A stretch of DNA of 41,156 bases, from the NCBI GenBank assembly GCA_017623895.1, contig JAGAOB010000074.1, positions 1 to 41,156 on the forward strand, given 5' to 3'. Each line of letters starts with the position of its first letter. Positions within the stretch are counted from its first letter, which is position 1. Shown in pieces: positions 32,860 to 41,141 of this stretch. The position numbers were made by a program, and so were the translations under genes. The notes under the pieces were generated by a model. That model was given only the letters and a program-made list of their open reading frames with translations, was not told the origin of the DNA and did no database searches. Source of the stretch: Clostridia bacterium (GTDB lineage: Bacteria > Bacillota > Clostridia > Oscillospirales > UBA644).

Positions 32860-33867
32860 ATGAATAAAACCGAAGCCCCGAGCGTCCCCGCTTTAAGCGA
32901 CGTGAACGCCGTACTGAATTACGGAGCCGACGCCCAAGCGCGGGTAGCGGAGTTTTCCGAGATCGCGCTGGAAAATCTCAAGGCAAAGGATCTGGGAGAG
33001 GTCAGCGGAAAAATCGCGGAGCTGATCGTAAAATTAAAGGATACGGAATCGGAAGAAAAAAGCGGAATGATGCGTCTTTTCAAAAAGCCTGCCGCCACGG
33101 CCGAGGGGCTGAAGAGCCGTTACCGAAAGGCCTGTGAGGCGGTGGATAGAATTGCCCTTTCTCTGCAGGGACACCGAGACCTTTTGATGAAGGATATCGA
33201 GATGCTGGAAATGTTGTACGCGATGAATCGAGAGCAATACGAAAGCCTGACCGCCTATCTGGAGAACGGCCGCAAGGCCCTGAAACAATTTCGGGAAGAG
33301 ACGGCAGCTCCCCTGCAAAAGCAGGCAGAGGAAAGCGGAGACGGCGCCGACGCGCAAAGCGCACGGGACGCTCTGGAGCAGTGCGACCGATTTGAAAAAA
33401 AGCTTCACGATCTGGAGCTGACCCGTGCCGTATCTCTGCAGATGGCGCCCCAGATCCGAATGCTTCAAAACAACAATACGGTAATGGCAGAAAAGATTCA
33501 ATCCTCCGTGGTGAATACCATTCCACTTTGGAAAAGTCAAATGGTGTTGACGCTGGGAATGGAAAATTCCCGATCCGCCATCGAAATGCAGACGAAGGTC
33601 ACCGAAATCACCGACGCATTGCTTCGGCGAAACGCCCAATCTCTGAAGGAAACCACCGTCGCCGTCACACGGGAGTCGGAACGGGGATGCGTGAGCATCC
33701 ACACCCTGAAGGAAACAAACGCCATCCTGATCGACACCCTGGACGAAATGCTCAAGCTTCGGGAGGAAGGACAAAGGGCCCGACAGGAGGCAGAACGGGA
33801 ACTGCGGGAATTGGACAAAGAAATTCGCCTGCGGCTGATTGGCAAAACTGAGCCTCGGCTCCACTAA
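32860..33867 (+). CDS. telA: TelA/YceH family toxic anion resistance protein
   Basis: A 335-residue, almost entirely helical protein of the TelA family (tellurite and other toxic anion resistance; also lantibiotic tolerance in Bacillus). The conserved LSLQGHRDLLMKDIEML and IPLWKSQMVL stretches are present, and the C-terminus is a long charged coiled-coil. It is a little shorter than the usual 360-400 residues. GGAG precedes the ATG. It forms an operon with the XpaC-like gene. Confidence 0.92.
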   Translation: MNKTEAPSVPALSDVNAVLNYGADAQARVAEFSEIALENLKAKDLGEVSGKIAELIVKLKDTESEEKSGMMRLFKKPAATAEGLKSRYRKACEAVDRIALSLQGHRDLLMKDIEMLEMLYAMNREQYESLTAYLENGRKALKQFREETAAPLQKQAEESGDGADAQSARDALEQCDRFEKKLHDLELTRAVSLQMAPQIRMLQNNNTVMAEKIQSSVVNTIPLWKSQMVLTLGMENSRSAIEMQTKVTEITDALLRRNAQSLKETTVAVTRESERGCVSIHTLKETNAILIDTLDEMLKLREEGQRARQEAERELRELDKEIRLRLIGKTEPRLH

Positions 33868-33907
33868 AAAAAGCATCGGGAGGGTCCGTCTTCCCGATGC
33901 TTTTTTA
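33866..33907. terminator. Bidirectional terminator between telA and ispD
   Basis: GCATCGGGA (33873-33881) pairs with TCCCGATGC (33892-33900), flanked by A and T runs that extend the stem and give six T on the plus strand and a run of T on the minus strand. Confidence 0.85.
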
Positions 33908-33913
33908 TATTTT

Positions 33914-34067
33914 AACAGCACTGCAATCCCGAGAGTATCTTGGGGATATTTTATATTCTCGTGCTTCGATTCAACAGCACCTGCTGTGCCCGAAGGGCGT
34001 CTTATGCGTTTGTATCTTTATGCTTCGCTTCGATTCAACAGCACCTGCTGTGCCCGAAGGGCATCTT
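33914..34067 (-). repeat. Three decaying copies of the ispD 3' end
   Basis: The 41 bp at 34027-34067, which encode the IspD C-terminus (DALRAQQVLLNRS), reappear at 33963-34003 with one difference, 64 bp away, outside the gene. A third, more degraded copy starts at about 33914. It looks like a stepwise tandem duplication of the gene end. The copies lie after the ispD stop. Confidence 0.8.
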
Positions 34068-34692
34068 CTCGTGTGGTGATCTTAAAATTCTCACCTTGGA
34101 AAAGGACCGCTTTTACTTTCCCGCCTGCGGCACGAACCATTCCCGCATCGTCCGTATAGTCGGACTCTGCCTGAAGACAAGCCTTTCGGTACAGATCGTA
34201 GGCAAAGACTTGGGGCGTTGCAGCAGCCATCAGGGACGCCCGATCGGGGGTTTGCAGAATATACCCCTCCCCGTCAATCTGTTGAATGGTATCCACTACG
34301 GGAGTTGCTGCACAGACGGAGCCGTACTTGATCGCGCTACGATGGATGAGGTCGATCTGTTCGGGAAGGATCAAGGGGCGGGCGGCGTCGTGAATCGAAA
34401 TGAAATCCACCTGGGGTAACGCCAAAAGTCCCCGTTGAACCGATTGCTGACGGGAGCTTCCCCCCTCCACTACGGCGACGACCTTGGAAAATTCCGCCGA
34501 CAGCTCCTTAACGAAGCAAATGCTTTCCTTTCGCGTGGGAACGACGATTGCGGTGACGGATTTTGCCTGCTCAAAGGCCTGTAACGTGTGCCAAAGCACG
34601 GGCTTTCCGCAAAGATCGAACATCAGCTTATCTTCGCCGAACCGAGTCCCGGAGCCTGCGGCAGGAATGATGACGCCAAAGGTTTTTGCCAT
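34018..34692 (-). CDS. ispD: 2-C-methyl-D-erythritol 4-phosphate cytidylyltransferase
   Basis: A 224-residue enzyme of the MEP isoprenoid pathway, joining CTP and MEP. N-terminal IIPAAGSGTRFGEDK is the nucleotide-binding loop (Lys at the end), and DAARPL plus GSSRQQSV and VDTIQ are also typical. The ATG at 34692 follows AAGGAG by about eight bases. It has its own consensus promoter. Its last 14 codons lie in a repeated block that has been duplicated downstream, but the protein is intact. Confidence 0.95.
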   Translation of the reverse strand: MAKTFGVIIPAAGSGTRFGEDKLMFDLCGKPVLWHTLQAFEQAKSVTAIVVPTRKESICFVKELSAEFSKVVAVVEGGSSRQQSVQRGLLALPQVDFISIHDAARPLILPEQIDLIHRSAIKYGSVCAATPVVDTIQQIDGEGYILQTPDRASLMAAATPQVFAYDLYRKACLQAESDYTDDAGMVRAAGGKVKAVLFQGENFKITTREDALRAQQVLLNRSEA

Positions 34693-34734
34693 AGCTTTCT
34701 CCTTTTCGATGAGAGGTGGTTAGGGTTCTTTTTT

Positions 34735-34763
34735 ATTATACCATCGCCGCGTAAAAATGTCAA
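34735..34763 (-). promoter_or_regulatory. Consensus sigma-A promoter of ispD
   Basis: TTGACA (34758-34763) and TATAAT (34735-34740) on the minus strand, 17-bp spacer. Confidence 0.9.
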
Positions 34764-34861
34764 GTCGCTGCGGACTTTTCAGAAATGTCACGATTTCGTG
34801 GCGAAATCTTAATAATATCATAGTATTATTATGCTATACGCATAAGAAAGGATTTTATATT

Positions 34862-35503
34862 ATGGTCAGGATCTCCCCTTCTCTTTTGGCATCGGACTTT
34901 GCAAATCTTCAAAGCGAAATTGAAAGCATTTCAACGGCGGATCTGATTCACGTGGACGTGATGGACGGAATTTTCGTTCCCAACATTTCCATCGGAGTTC
35001 CCGTTACCCAAGCCATTCGCAAATGCACAAAGACCCCCTTGGACGTGCATTTAATGATCCTGCACCCTCAAGATTATATCGAAGCCTTTGCGGCTGCAGG
35101 GGCGGATATTATCGCGTTTCACGCGGAAAGCGATTGCGATATTGACGAATGCATTGCCAAGATCAAGGCCTGCGGAAAGCGGGCGGGATTAGTCATCAAC
35201 CCTGCAACTCCCATTGATCCCGTGCTGTCTCGGTTGAAGGATCTTTATATGGTTCTGGTGATGACCGTAGAGCCCGGCTTCGGAGGACAAAAGTGCAAGG
35301 AAGAATGCTTTGACAAGGTTCGGGCACTTCGGGAACGAATCAACCAAGAGGGGCTTTCCACCCACATCGAGGTGGACGGAGGAATCACCGCGGAAAACGC
35401 GCCGAAGGCCATTGAAGCAGGGGCGGACATTCTCGTGGCAGGATCTTCCGTATTCCGCGCCGAAGACCGAAACGCCGCCATTGCCGAATTGAAAGGAATC
35501 TGA
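34862..35503 (+). CDS. rpe: Ribulose-phosphate 3-epimerase
   Basis: A 213-residue TIM-barrel enzyme interconverting ribulose-5-phosphate and xylulose-5-phosphate in the pentose phosphate pathway. Visible motifs: ISPSLLASDFANL, HVDVMDGIFVPN (catalytic Asp, metal His), LDVHLMI, and MTVEPGFGGQ. The ATG at 34862 is placed after an AAAGGA site; the upstream in-frame sequence is not conserved. It starts an operon running to radA. No clear promoter was placed. Confidence 0.96.
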   Translation: MVRISPSLLASDFANLQSEIESISTADLIHVDVMDGIFVPNISIGVPVTQAIRKCTKTPLDVHLMILHPQDYIEAFAAAGADIIAFHAESDCDIDECIAKIKACGKRAGLVINPATPIDPVLSRLKDLYMVLVMTVEPGFGGQKCKEECFDKVRALRERINQEGLSTHIEVDGGITAENAPKAIEAGADILVAGSSVFRAEDRNAAIAELKGI

Positions 35504-35506
35504 ATT

Positions 35507-36130
35507 ATGCTTTTTACGCCGCCCTATGAAAAGGTCATCCGAGAGGTTACGGTAAACCTCCGCAATTATATCACCAATCCCGACACCACCGTGGTGGTTA
35601 ACGTAGATACCATCAACGGATTTTTCAAAAAGGGGAAGCTTGCCTCCAACCGCCTCAAGGCGATCATTCCTCAGATCAAACAGGTCAACGAATATTATCT
35701 GGACAGCCCGAAGCTGTTTTTCGTCGACTCCCACACCTCCGAATCGGAGGAGCTGAACAGCTATCCCGAGCATTGCGTGGACAAGTACGAATCGGAAGTA
35801 ATCTCGGAGCTGGAGGCCTTTGCCGAGGTGGGAGAAATCATCCCGAAGAATTGTACCAACGGATTTTTTTGCAAGCAGTTTTTGGCGTGGCTTGCAAAGC
35901 ACAAGGAAATTGAAAATATCGTCATCGTCGGCGGATGCACCGACATTTGCGTAATGCAGTTTGCCCTTGCAATGCGCGCTTATTGGAACGAGAGCAACAA
36001 CAATAACCGCATCATCGTCATCGAAAACGCGGTGCAGACCTACCACGACGATATTCACAACGGAGATATGATGCACAATTTTGCCCTGTTCAATATGTAT
36101 ATGAACGGCATCAAGCTTGCCCGCCTGTAA
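35507..36130 (+). CDS. Isochorismatase-family cysteine hydrolase (nicotinamidase-like)
   Basis: A 207-residue hydrolase. The triad candidates are Asp34 in NVDTINGFF, Lys in IPKNCTNGFF and the nucleophile Cys in GGCTDICV, and the fold matches nicotinamidases. Typical substrates are nicotinamide or other amides; the exact one is not decidable. The protein is longer at the N-terminus than small family members. AAAGGA at the end of rpe serves as its ribosome binding site, four bases after the rpe stop. Confidence 0.85.
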   Translation: MLFTPPYEKVIREVTVNLRNYITNPDTTVVVNVDTINGFFKKGKLASNRLKAIIPQIKQVNEYYLDSPKLFFVDSHTSESEELNSYPEHCVDKYESEVISELEAFAEVGEIIPKNCTNGFFCKQFLAWLAKHKEIENIVIVGGCTDICVMQFALAMRAYWNESNNNNRIIVIENAVQTYHDDIHNGDMMHNFALFNMYMNGIKLARL

Positions 36131-36131
36131 T

Positions 36132-36485
36132 ATGAAAAAGACGCCGATACAGCTGTTATACGACAAGATCCCGTCCTTTCGGTGCAAGGAAGGATGCGTA
36201 CGCTGTTGCGATAATTGGATCCAATTCGCTCCCGAGGAGGAGCTGCGCTGCGGCGGTTTTGATTTTACGGGAGAGATCTGCCCGAAATTAGGGAACGCGG
36301 GCTGTACCGTTTACGAAAACCGGCCCCTGATCTGTCGGTTGTTTGCCTCCAGCGAACTGATGCCCTGTCCTTACGGATACGGGCCGAAGACCCCGCTGAG
36401 CGAGGAAGAAACCAAGTCGATTCTGAAGGAATATCTCAAGCTGCGAAAGGAGCAGGAGGAGCAGTATGGCAAAGTCGGCAAATAA
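36132..36485 (+). CDS. YkgJ-type cysteine cluster protein
   Basis: A 117-residue protein with the CxxGCxRCC cluster (FRCKEGCVRCCDNW) near residues 16-30 and later cysteines in ICPKLG, GCTVYENRP and LICRLF, the pattern of the YkgJ family, possibly binding zinc or iron-sulfur. Function unknown. The start is the ATG at 36132, one base after the preceding stop; a TTG at 36117 is an alternative. Its last 20 bases overlap radA in another frame. Confidence 0.85.
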   Translation: MKKTPIQLLYDKIPSFRCKEGCVRCCDNWIQFAPEEELRCGGFDFTGEICPKLGNAGCTVYENRPLICRLFASSELMPCPYGYGPKTPLSEEETKSILKEYLKLRKEQEEQYGKVGK

Positions 36486-37830
36486 AACCAAAACGGTATA
36501 CGTTTGCAACGAATGCGGAAATGAAAATCCGAAATGGGCAGGGCAGTGTCCTGCCTGCGGGGCTTGGAATTCCTTCTTTGAGCAGATCGTAGAGACGGAA
36601 AAGACGGCGCCCCTTGCAACGACGGCAGACCCCGCAAAGAGGACAAGTCCCAGGCGATTACGGGAGATCTCCGCAGAAAGCGAGTTGCGCAGATCCACGG
36701 GAATTTCCGAATTGGACCGCGTCTTGGGCGGCGGCATCGTAAAGGGTTCGCTGATTCTGGTCAGTGGGGAGCCCGGGATCGGAAAGTCCACCATTCTTTT
36801 ACAGATGTGTATGAAAATGCAGGATCTTCGCATTTTGTACGTGTCGGGCGAAGAATCCCCCCGACAGATCAAGCTGCGGGCAGATCGGGTGGGATCCTAC
36901 CCCGAAAATTTGTTTATCCTATCGGAGACCGACATTTCCGCCGTCATCGCCCGAACGGAAGAAACGGCGCCCGACCTTTTAGTGGTCGACTCGATTCAAA
37001 CGATGTATCGGCAGGATATGGCGTCGGCACCCGGTTCGGTGCCCCAAGTGCGGGAATGCACGTCGGAATTGATGCGAATTGCAAAATCGATGGAAATTCC
37101 CACCTTCGTGGTCAGCCACGTCAACAAGGAAGGCGCCATTGCAGGTCCAAAGGTGATGGAGCATATGGTAGACGCCGTCTTGTATTTTGAGGGAGAACGT
37201 TCCAGCGATCACCGTATTTTGCGGGCAATCAAAAACCGCTTTGGATCCACCAATGAGATCGGCGTTTTTGAAATGACCGAGGAGGGGTTAAAGGAGATTC
37301 TCAACCCGTCGGAGCTGTTCTTGTTGGACAAGCCCGAAAACGTGTCGGGCATTGCCACGCTGTGCGTAATGGAGGGCACCCGCCCCATTATTGCAGAGGT
37401 GCAGACGTTGGTCTCAAAAACCCCCTTCCCCTCTCCCCGAAGAACGGCGGTGGGCTTTGACTATCAGCGGCTGAACCTGATTTTGGCGGTTCTGGAACGG
37501 AGATGCGGCCTGTTCTTCGGAGCAAGCGACGCATACGTCAACGTCGTCGGAGGTCTGCGGTTAGACGAGCCTGCGGCGGATCTCGGAGTTGCAATGGCGA
37601 TCATTTCGGCTGCAAAGGATTTCGTTTTACCCGAAAAAACGCTGTTTATCGGAGAAATCGGACTTGCAGGAGAGCTGCGTGCCGTATCGGGCATCGAAAA
37701 GCGCCTGAACGAAGCGGCGTCGTTGGGCTTCACCCGCGTCATCATCCCCGCAAGAAACAAACCAAAGGGTAGCTTCCATTTGGAAATCGTTCCTGCTTAC
37801 TCCATAAAGGACGTACTGAACAAGCTATAA
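36466..37830 (+). CDS. radA: DNA repair protein RadA (Sms)
   Basis: A 454-residue RecA-like protein that helps process branched recombination intermediates. Zinc ribbon Cys14, Cys17, Cys28, Cys31; Walker A GEPGIGKST at 101-109; the RadA motif KNRFGSTNEIG; and a C-terminal Lon-protease-like domain without its catalytic residues. Length normal. AGGAGG lies seven bases before the ATG, inside the YkgJ-type gene. Last gene of the rpe operon, before a strong terminator. Confidence 0.97.
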   Translation: MAKSANKTKTVYVCNECGNENPKWAGQCPACGAWNSFFEQIVETEKTAPLATTADPAKRTSPRRLREISAESELRRSTGISELDRVLGGGIVKGSLILVSGEPGIGKSTILLQMCMKMQDLRILYVSGEESPRQIKLRADRVGSYPENLFILSETDISAVIARTEETAPDLLVVDSIQTMYRQDMASAPGSVPQVRECTSELMRIAKSMEIPTFVVSHVNKEGAIAGPKVMEHMVDAVLYFEGERSSDHRILRAIKNRFGSTNEIGVFEMTEEGLKEILNPSELFLLDKPENVSGIATLCVMEGTRPIIAEVQTLVSKTPFPSPRRTAVGFDYQRLNLILAVLERRCGLFFGASDAYVNVVGGLRLDEPAADLGVAMAIISAAKDFVLPEKTLFIGEIGLAGELRAVSGIEKRLNEAASLGFTRVIIPARNKPKGSFHLEIVPAYSIKDVLNKL

Positions 37831-37836
37831 AAATAC

Positions 37837-37869
37837 AAAAAAATCCTCCGCGATGCGGAGGATTTTTCT
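37837..37869. terminator. Bidirectional terminator after radA
   Basis: AAAAATCCTCCGC (37839-37851) pairs with GCGGAGGATTTTT (37855-37867), loop GAT. It abuts the end of the converging MFS gene on the other strand and serves both. Confidence 0.9.
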
Positions 37870-39097
37870 ATTTTTTACGGACCTGATAGAGTCGGACGTA
37901 AACAAAGATCGAAATCAAAGGGAACAGTAATCCCATCAGCAATCCGACCTTCATTCCCAATCCCTCGGGGGGAAGAGACCATCCCTCGGCATATTTCATC
38001 GCCGTGGGATTCGCAGAAACGAAATCGGCAATGATACCGACCAACTGGGGAGCAACCGAAGCCCCCAAGTCGCCTCCCGCCGCCATCATCGCATAGATAA
38101 ACACTCCACCGTCGGGGAATCGATCGGAGGCCACGATAATATTTCCGGGCCAGAGCATCGACGTGGCAAGTCCCGTCAAGGCGCAGGCAAGCAACCCCAA
38201 CCAAGGGAACGGAGAAAGGGCGGCCACAAAGTAGCAGACAGAGGCACCGATGCCGCAAAAGAGAAGGGTTTTTTCAACGTTTCTTCCAAATTTTGCGTAA
38301 AGCATTCGTCCCAGCCCAAGGAACAATGCAAAGGCCGCAACCCCCAAAATATCGCCCCAAGCCTTATCAATTCCCAAGGCCTGCTCCAAGTATCCCGAGG
38401 CCCATTGGGCCATCGTACATTCCGAGGCTCCTCCCAAAAAGATGGCGAATACCGAAAGCCAAACCCCTTTATTTTTCAACAAATGCAATGCTCCCGAGGT
38501 TTTTTCGGGAGTTTCCATCTCGGGAATCTGTGTTCCGAAGAACAGAATAGCACAAACCAAGGGGATCACAGCAAAGGCCAAGGGAAGCCAATACCAATTC
38601 TCTCCCCCGAAGAAGACGAGATAGAGGGTGCTTACAAGGATCATTCCAACGACGCCCCACGCGTAAATCGAATGAAGCTTACTCATTTCTCGGTCGGGAT
38701 CCTTGGAGGGAAGAGCGGAAATAGTGGGACTGATCAGAACCTCTCCCAAGCCTGATGCGGCAGAAAAGATCACCGTCCCCAACACCAGACCGAAATACGC
38801 GTTTTGAGGAAACAAAAAGGGAAAAAGACCGTAAATGACGAATCCCACCACCGCGATCAGCGGAATGGTCTTGACGGTCTTTGGAATATTGAATTTATGG
38901 GAAAAGAAAGAAAAAACCAAATCAATTCCCAGCTGTGTACAAAAATTGAGCAATACAAGGAACCCTAAAAGAGAATAAGAAATCCCGTACAGTGACCGAA
39001 AGGTCAAAAACAGAAGCGGGGGAAGATTGCTGACAACGGACATCGTAACGTTGACAGCGTAGCAGGCATATTTGATACGTTGATGCATTGGTTCCAT
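37868..39097 (-). CDS. MFS transporter
   Basis: A 409-residue protein with about 12 hydrophobic segments, a long cytoplasmic loop between the two halves (after MEK-rich QIPEMETPEKTSG), and a style similar to sugar-type MFS proteins. The substrate is unknown. The best start is ATG 39097; the nearest ribosome site (GAGG) is far and inside a hairpin, so the start is tentative (an upstream TTG at 39112 and an ATG at 39088 are alternatives). It is the last gene of a minus-strand run behind tadA. Confidence 0.8.
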   Translation of the reverse strand: MEPMHQRIKYACYAVNVTMSVVSNLPPLLFLTFRSLYGISYSLLGFLVLLNFCTQLGIDLVFSFFSHKFNIPKTVKTIPLIAVVGFVIYGLFPFLFPQNAYFGLVLGTVIFSAASGLGEVLISPTISALPSKDPDREMSKLHSIYAWGVVGMILVSTLYLVFFGGENWYWLPLAFAVIPLVCAILFFGTQIPEMETPEKTSGALHLLKNKGVWLSVFAIFLGGASECTMAQWASGYLEQALGIDKAWGDILGVAAFALFLGLGRMLYAKFGRNVEKTLLFCGIGASVCYFVAALSPFPWLGLLACALTGLATSMLWPGNIIVASDRFPDGGVFIYAMMAAGGDLGASVAPQLVGIIADFVSANPTAMKYAEGWSLPPEGLGMKVGLLMGLLFPLISIFVYVRLYQVRKK

Positions 39098-39103
39098 AAA
39101 TCG

Positions 39104-39127
39104 AAAGAGCAACCTCGGTTGCTCTTT
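39104..39127 (-). terminator. Hairpin at the tadA-MFS junction
   Basis: AAAGAGCAACC (39104-39114) pairs with GGTTGCTCTTT (39117-39127). It overlaps the tadA stop codon and sits just before the MFS start. The T run is weak (TCTTTCGATTT), so it may attenuate rather than end transcription. Confidence 0.45.
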
Positions 39128-40038
39128 TACTCCTTGAATGAATACTTAAAATCGAACCGTGGCGTTCCCTTTTCCGATAGACGCTCTCCGCAGAGGACAA
39201 AGCCAACGGAATCACATAGGCGGCGGGCGGCAACACCCGACGTTCGCACGCAGGCGGTTACGGAGGAATATCCCCGTTCCTTGGCCAAGGCAAGAATCCT
39301 GCGAACGGCTTGTCCTCCGTAGGTTCTTCCCCGCAGATGGGAAAAGATCAAGACCTCCCCTTGGACGGAATCCCGCGACGTCTCGGTAAGCCGAGCGTAT
39401 CCTGCAAGGGTATCTTCCGCAACAACGGCAAACGTTTCCGAATACCGTCCCTCCAAAAGGCGGGTATTCCATTGGTCTACAATGGCGCGGATGCTTTTTT
39501 CCGAGCGCTTGGCATACAGGTATTGCTTCAAGGCTGGGACGTCGTCTTGGGTGAATGGACGCAGAGAAATTGCCTTGATTTCAGGCTTTTTTTCATTCCG
39601 CAGATCCCGAAAAAAATCGGAAAGGATCCCCGAGCATTCCTGCTCCAGGATGCCACAATCCACCACGGGCTGATGATTAAAGGGTTGCTTCGTCAGATCG
39701 CAGACGCTTCCCATACAGCCTGCCTTGGGATCCATTGCACCGATATAGACGTGGGCGATTCGTGCGTTGATGATCGCGCCCGTGCACATCGGGCAAGGTT
39801 CCAGGGTAACGTAAAGGTCACAATCGGAAAGCCGCCAGCTCCCCACCCGCTTGCAGGCGCGGTGGAGGGCGATCATCTCTGCGTGAAGCAGTGCGCTCTT
39901 TCCCCGTTCCCGACGGTTGTAGCCTGAGGCAATGACCTTGCCGTCCCGCACGATCACAGCGCCAACGGGAATCTCACCCAACGCCTTGGCTTTTTCGGCA
40001 CAGGCAAGGGCACGGCGCATAAAATTTTCCCGACTCAT
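39127..40038 (-). CDS. tadA: tRNA-specific adenosine deaminase fused to a GNAT acetyltransferase domain
   Basis: A 303-residue two-domain protein. Residues 1-150 are TadA, which makes inosine at position 34 of tRNA-Arg: HAE at 52-54 and PCPMC with Cys82 and Cys85 bind the catalytic zinc. Residues about 156-303 are a GNAT acetyltransferase (RPFTQDDVPAL start, acetyl-CoA loop RGRTYGGQAV, late ARRLCDSVGF). TadA is normally about 150-170 residues and separate. Frame and spacing show no stop between the halves, so it is one protein. The acetylation substrate is unknown. Confidence 0.92.
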   Translation of the reverse strand: MSRENFMRRALACAEKAKALGEIPVGAVIVRDGKVIASGYNRRERGKSALLHAEMIALHRACKRVGSWRLSDCDLYVTLEPCPMCTGAIINARIAHVYIGAMDPKAGCMGSVCDLTKQPFNHQPVVDCGILEQECSGILSDFFRDLRNEKKPEIKAISLRPFTQDDVPALKQYLYAKRSEKSIRAIVDQWNTRLLEGRYSETFAVVAEDTLAGYARLTETSRDSVQGEVLIFSHLRGRTYGGQAVRRILALAKERGYSSVTACVRTSGVAARRLCDSVGFVLCGERLSEKGTPRFDFKYSFKE

Positions 40039-40448
40039 TCGGAAACCACTCTGGCTTCCAGATGAATGTCCGTTTCACTGGAAAGCATATGATGAAAGGA
40101 CATCGTATACTTCAGATCCAGCTCTCCCCCGTTTTCATCCATCGTGGAGGTAACCTCCCGCGTGGTAACGTGGATGTTCATCATACGGTTATCCGAGAGA
40201 CATTCCACAGTGGGGCCTTTTCGGAAATCAAACAATACCGAATCCTGTCCATTATCCGCCTGAAGACGAACGTGATCTTTATTTTTAATGTAAAACTTTA
40301 CGTGGTCCCCGATTTCGGAGAGAATTCTTTCTCCGTCAAATTCCACGACGTAGCCGCCCTTTTCCCGACGGATGGTACCGTAGGTGAAAAGATCAGAAAA
40401 GGGCTTGCCGTCCCGTGTGGTGTCCATACGGATAATCGCTGTTTTCAT
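40035..40448 (-). CDS. DUF1934 family protein (YwiB-like)
   Basis: A 137-residue protein of the DUF1934 family, a calycin-like beta barrel of unknown function. The N-terminal half contains the recurrent pattern RRExGGYVVEFDG and later ILSEIGDHVKFYIKN and NIHVTTREVTSTMDENGGELDLKY, which match the family. It overlaps tadA by four bases (ATGA) and follows murI by nine bases. Confidence 0.85.
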   Translation of the reverse strand: MKTAIIRMDTTRDGKPFSDLFTYGTIRREKGGYVVEFDGERILSEIGDHVKFYIKNKDHVRLQADNGQDSVLFDFRKGPTVECLSDNRMMNIHVTTREVTSTMDENGGELDLKYTMSFHHMLSSETDIHLEARVVSE

Positions 40449-40457
40449 AGATTCCTT

Positions 40458-41141
40458 TCAATCGTCGGTACGGATGGCGACCTTTTCCACCTGTCCGTCA
40501 ATGCTTCGGTCAAGAAACATCCCTGCGATATGCGAAAAATTACTGACCTCGTCGCTGACATAGTAGCGGCGTTTTCCCTCCCCCGAGGAGGAAAGCTTTC
40601 CCGTTTTGCGTAACACGTCCGCCAGCTCCAACGCAGCCTCCCGACCTGAGTCGATCAGCGTAACGTCGGGTCCAAACAGCCTGCTTAATACGGGCTTAAG
40701 TAAGGGGTAATGCGTACAGCCGAGAATGACCGTATCCACCCCTGCAGCCTGCAAGGGCTTGATATATTCCATCGCCGCAAGCTCGGTAATCTGCCCCGAA
40801 AGATATCCGTTTTCCACCAAGGGAACGAACAAGGGACACGCCGTTGCGGTCACGGAAACGTGGGGATCAATGGACGCCACGGCGGATTGATAAGACCCGC
40901 TTTTCACGGTGGCAGAGGTTCCGAGTATCCCGATTTTTTTGTTTTTTGTAGTTCTGCAGGCGGCCATTGCCGTGGGATGAACTACGCCGATGACGGGAAT
41001 TTCGGTCATCGCCTGCAATTCGGGCAGAGCAACGGAGGAAACGGTACCGCAAGCCACCAAAACCGCTTTCAGATCCTGCTCCAACAAAAAGCGAAGATCC
41101 TGAACGGCGAATTTTTGAATGGTTTCGCGGGAACGGGTCCC
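40458..41141 (-). CDS. murI: Glutamate racemase, N-terminus missing
   Basis: 227 codons of a racemase that makes D-glutamate for peptidoglycan. Visible are the first catalytic Cys in VACGT (usual CNT is CGT here), IGVVHP, and the second Cys in ILGCTHYPLL. The family is about 265 residues; the first 35-40 residues are beyond the contig end. The apparent beginning MLFRS is encoded by the adapter sequence, and real sequence starts with GTRSRE. First gene in view of the murI-DUF1934-tadA-MFS run. Confidence 0.9.
   Translation of the reverse strand, partial: GTRSRETIQKFAVQDLRFLLEQDLKAVLVACGTVSSVALPELQAMTEIPVIGVVHPTAMAACRTTKNKKIGILGTSATVKSGSYQSAVASIDPHVSVTATACPLFVPLVENGYLSGQITELAAMEYIKPLQAAGVDTVILGCTHYPLLKPVLSRLFGPDVTLIDSGREAALELADVLRKTGKLSSSGEGKRRYYVSDEVSNFSHIAGMFLDRSIDGQVEKVAIRTDD

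Noticed and set aside
33034-33921. Minus-strand frame of 295 codons opposite telA
   Set aside because: No ribosome binding site or family resemblance; telA on the other strand is clear.
33914-34067. CRISPR-like array
   Set aside because: Only two good copies and one decayed one, spacing of 59-64 bp and a coding origin (ispD end) exclude an array.
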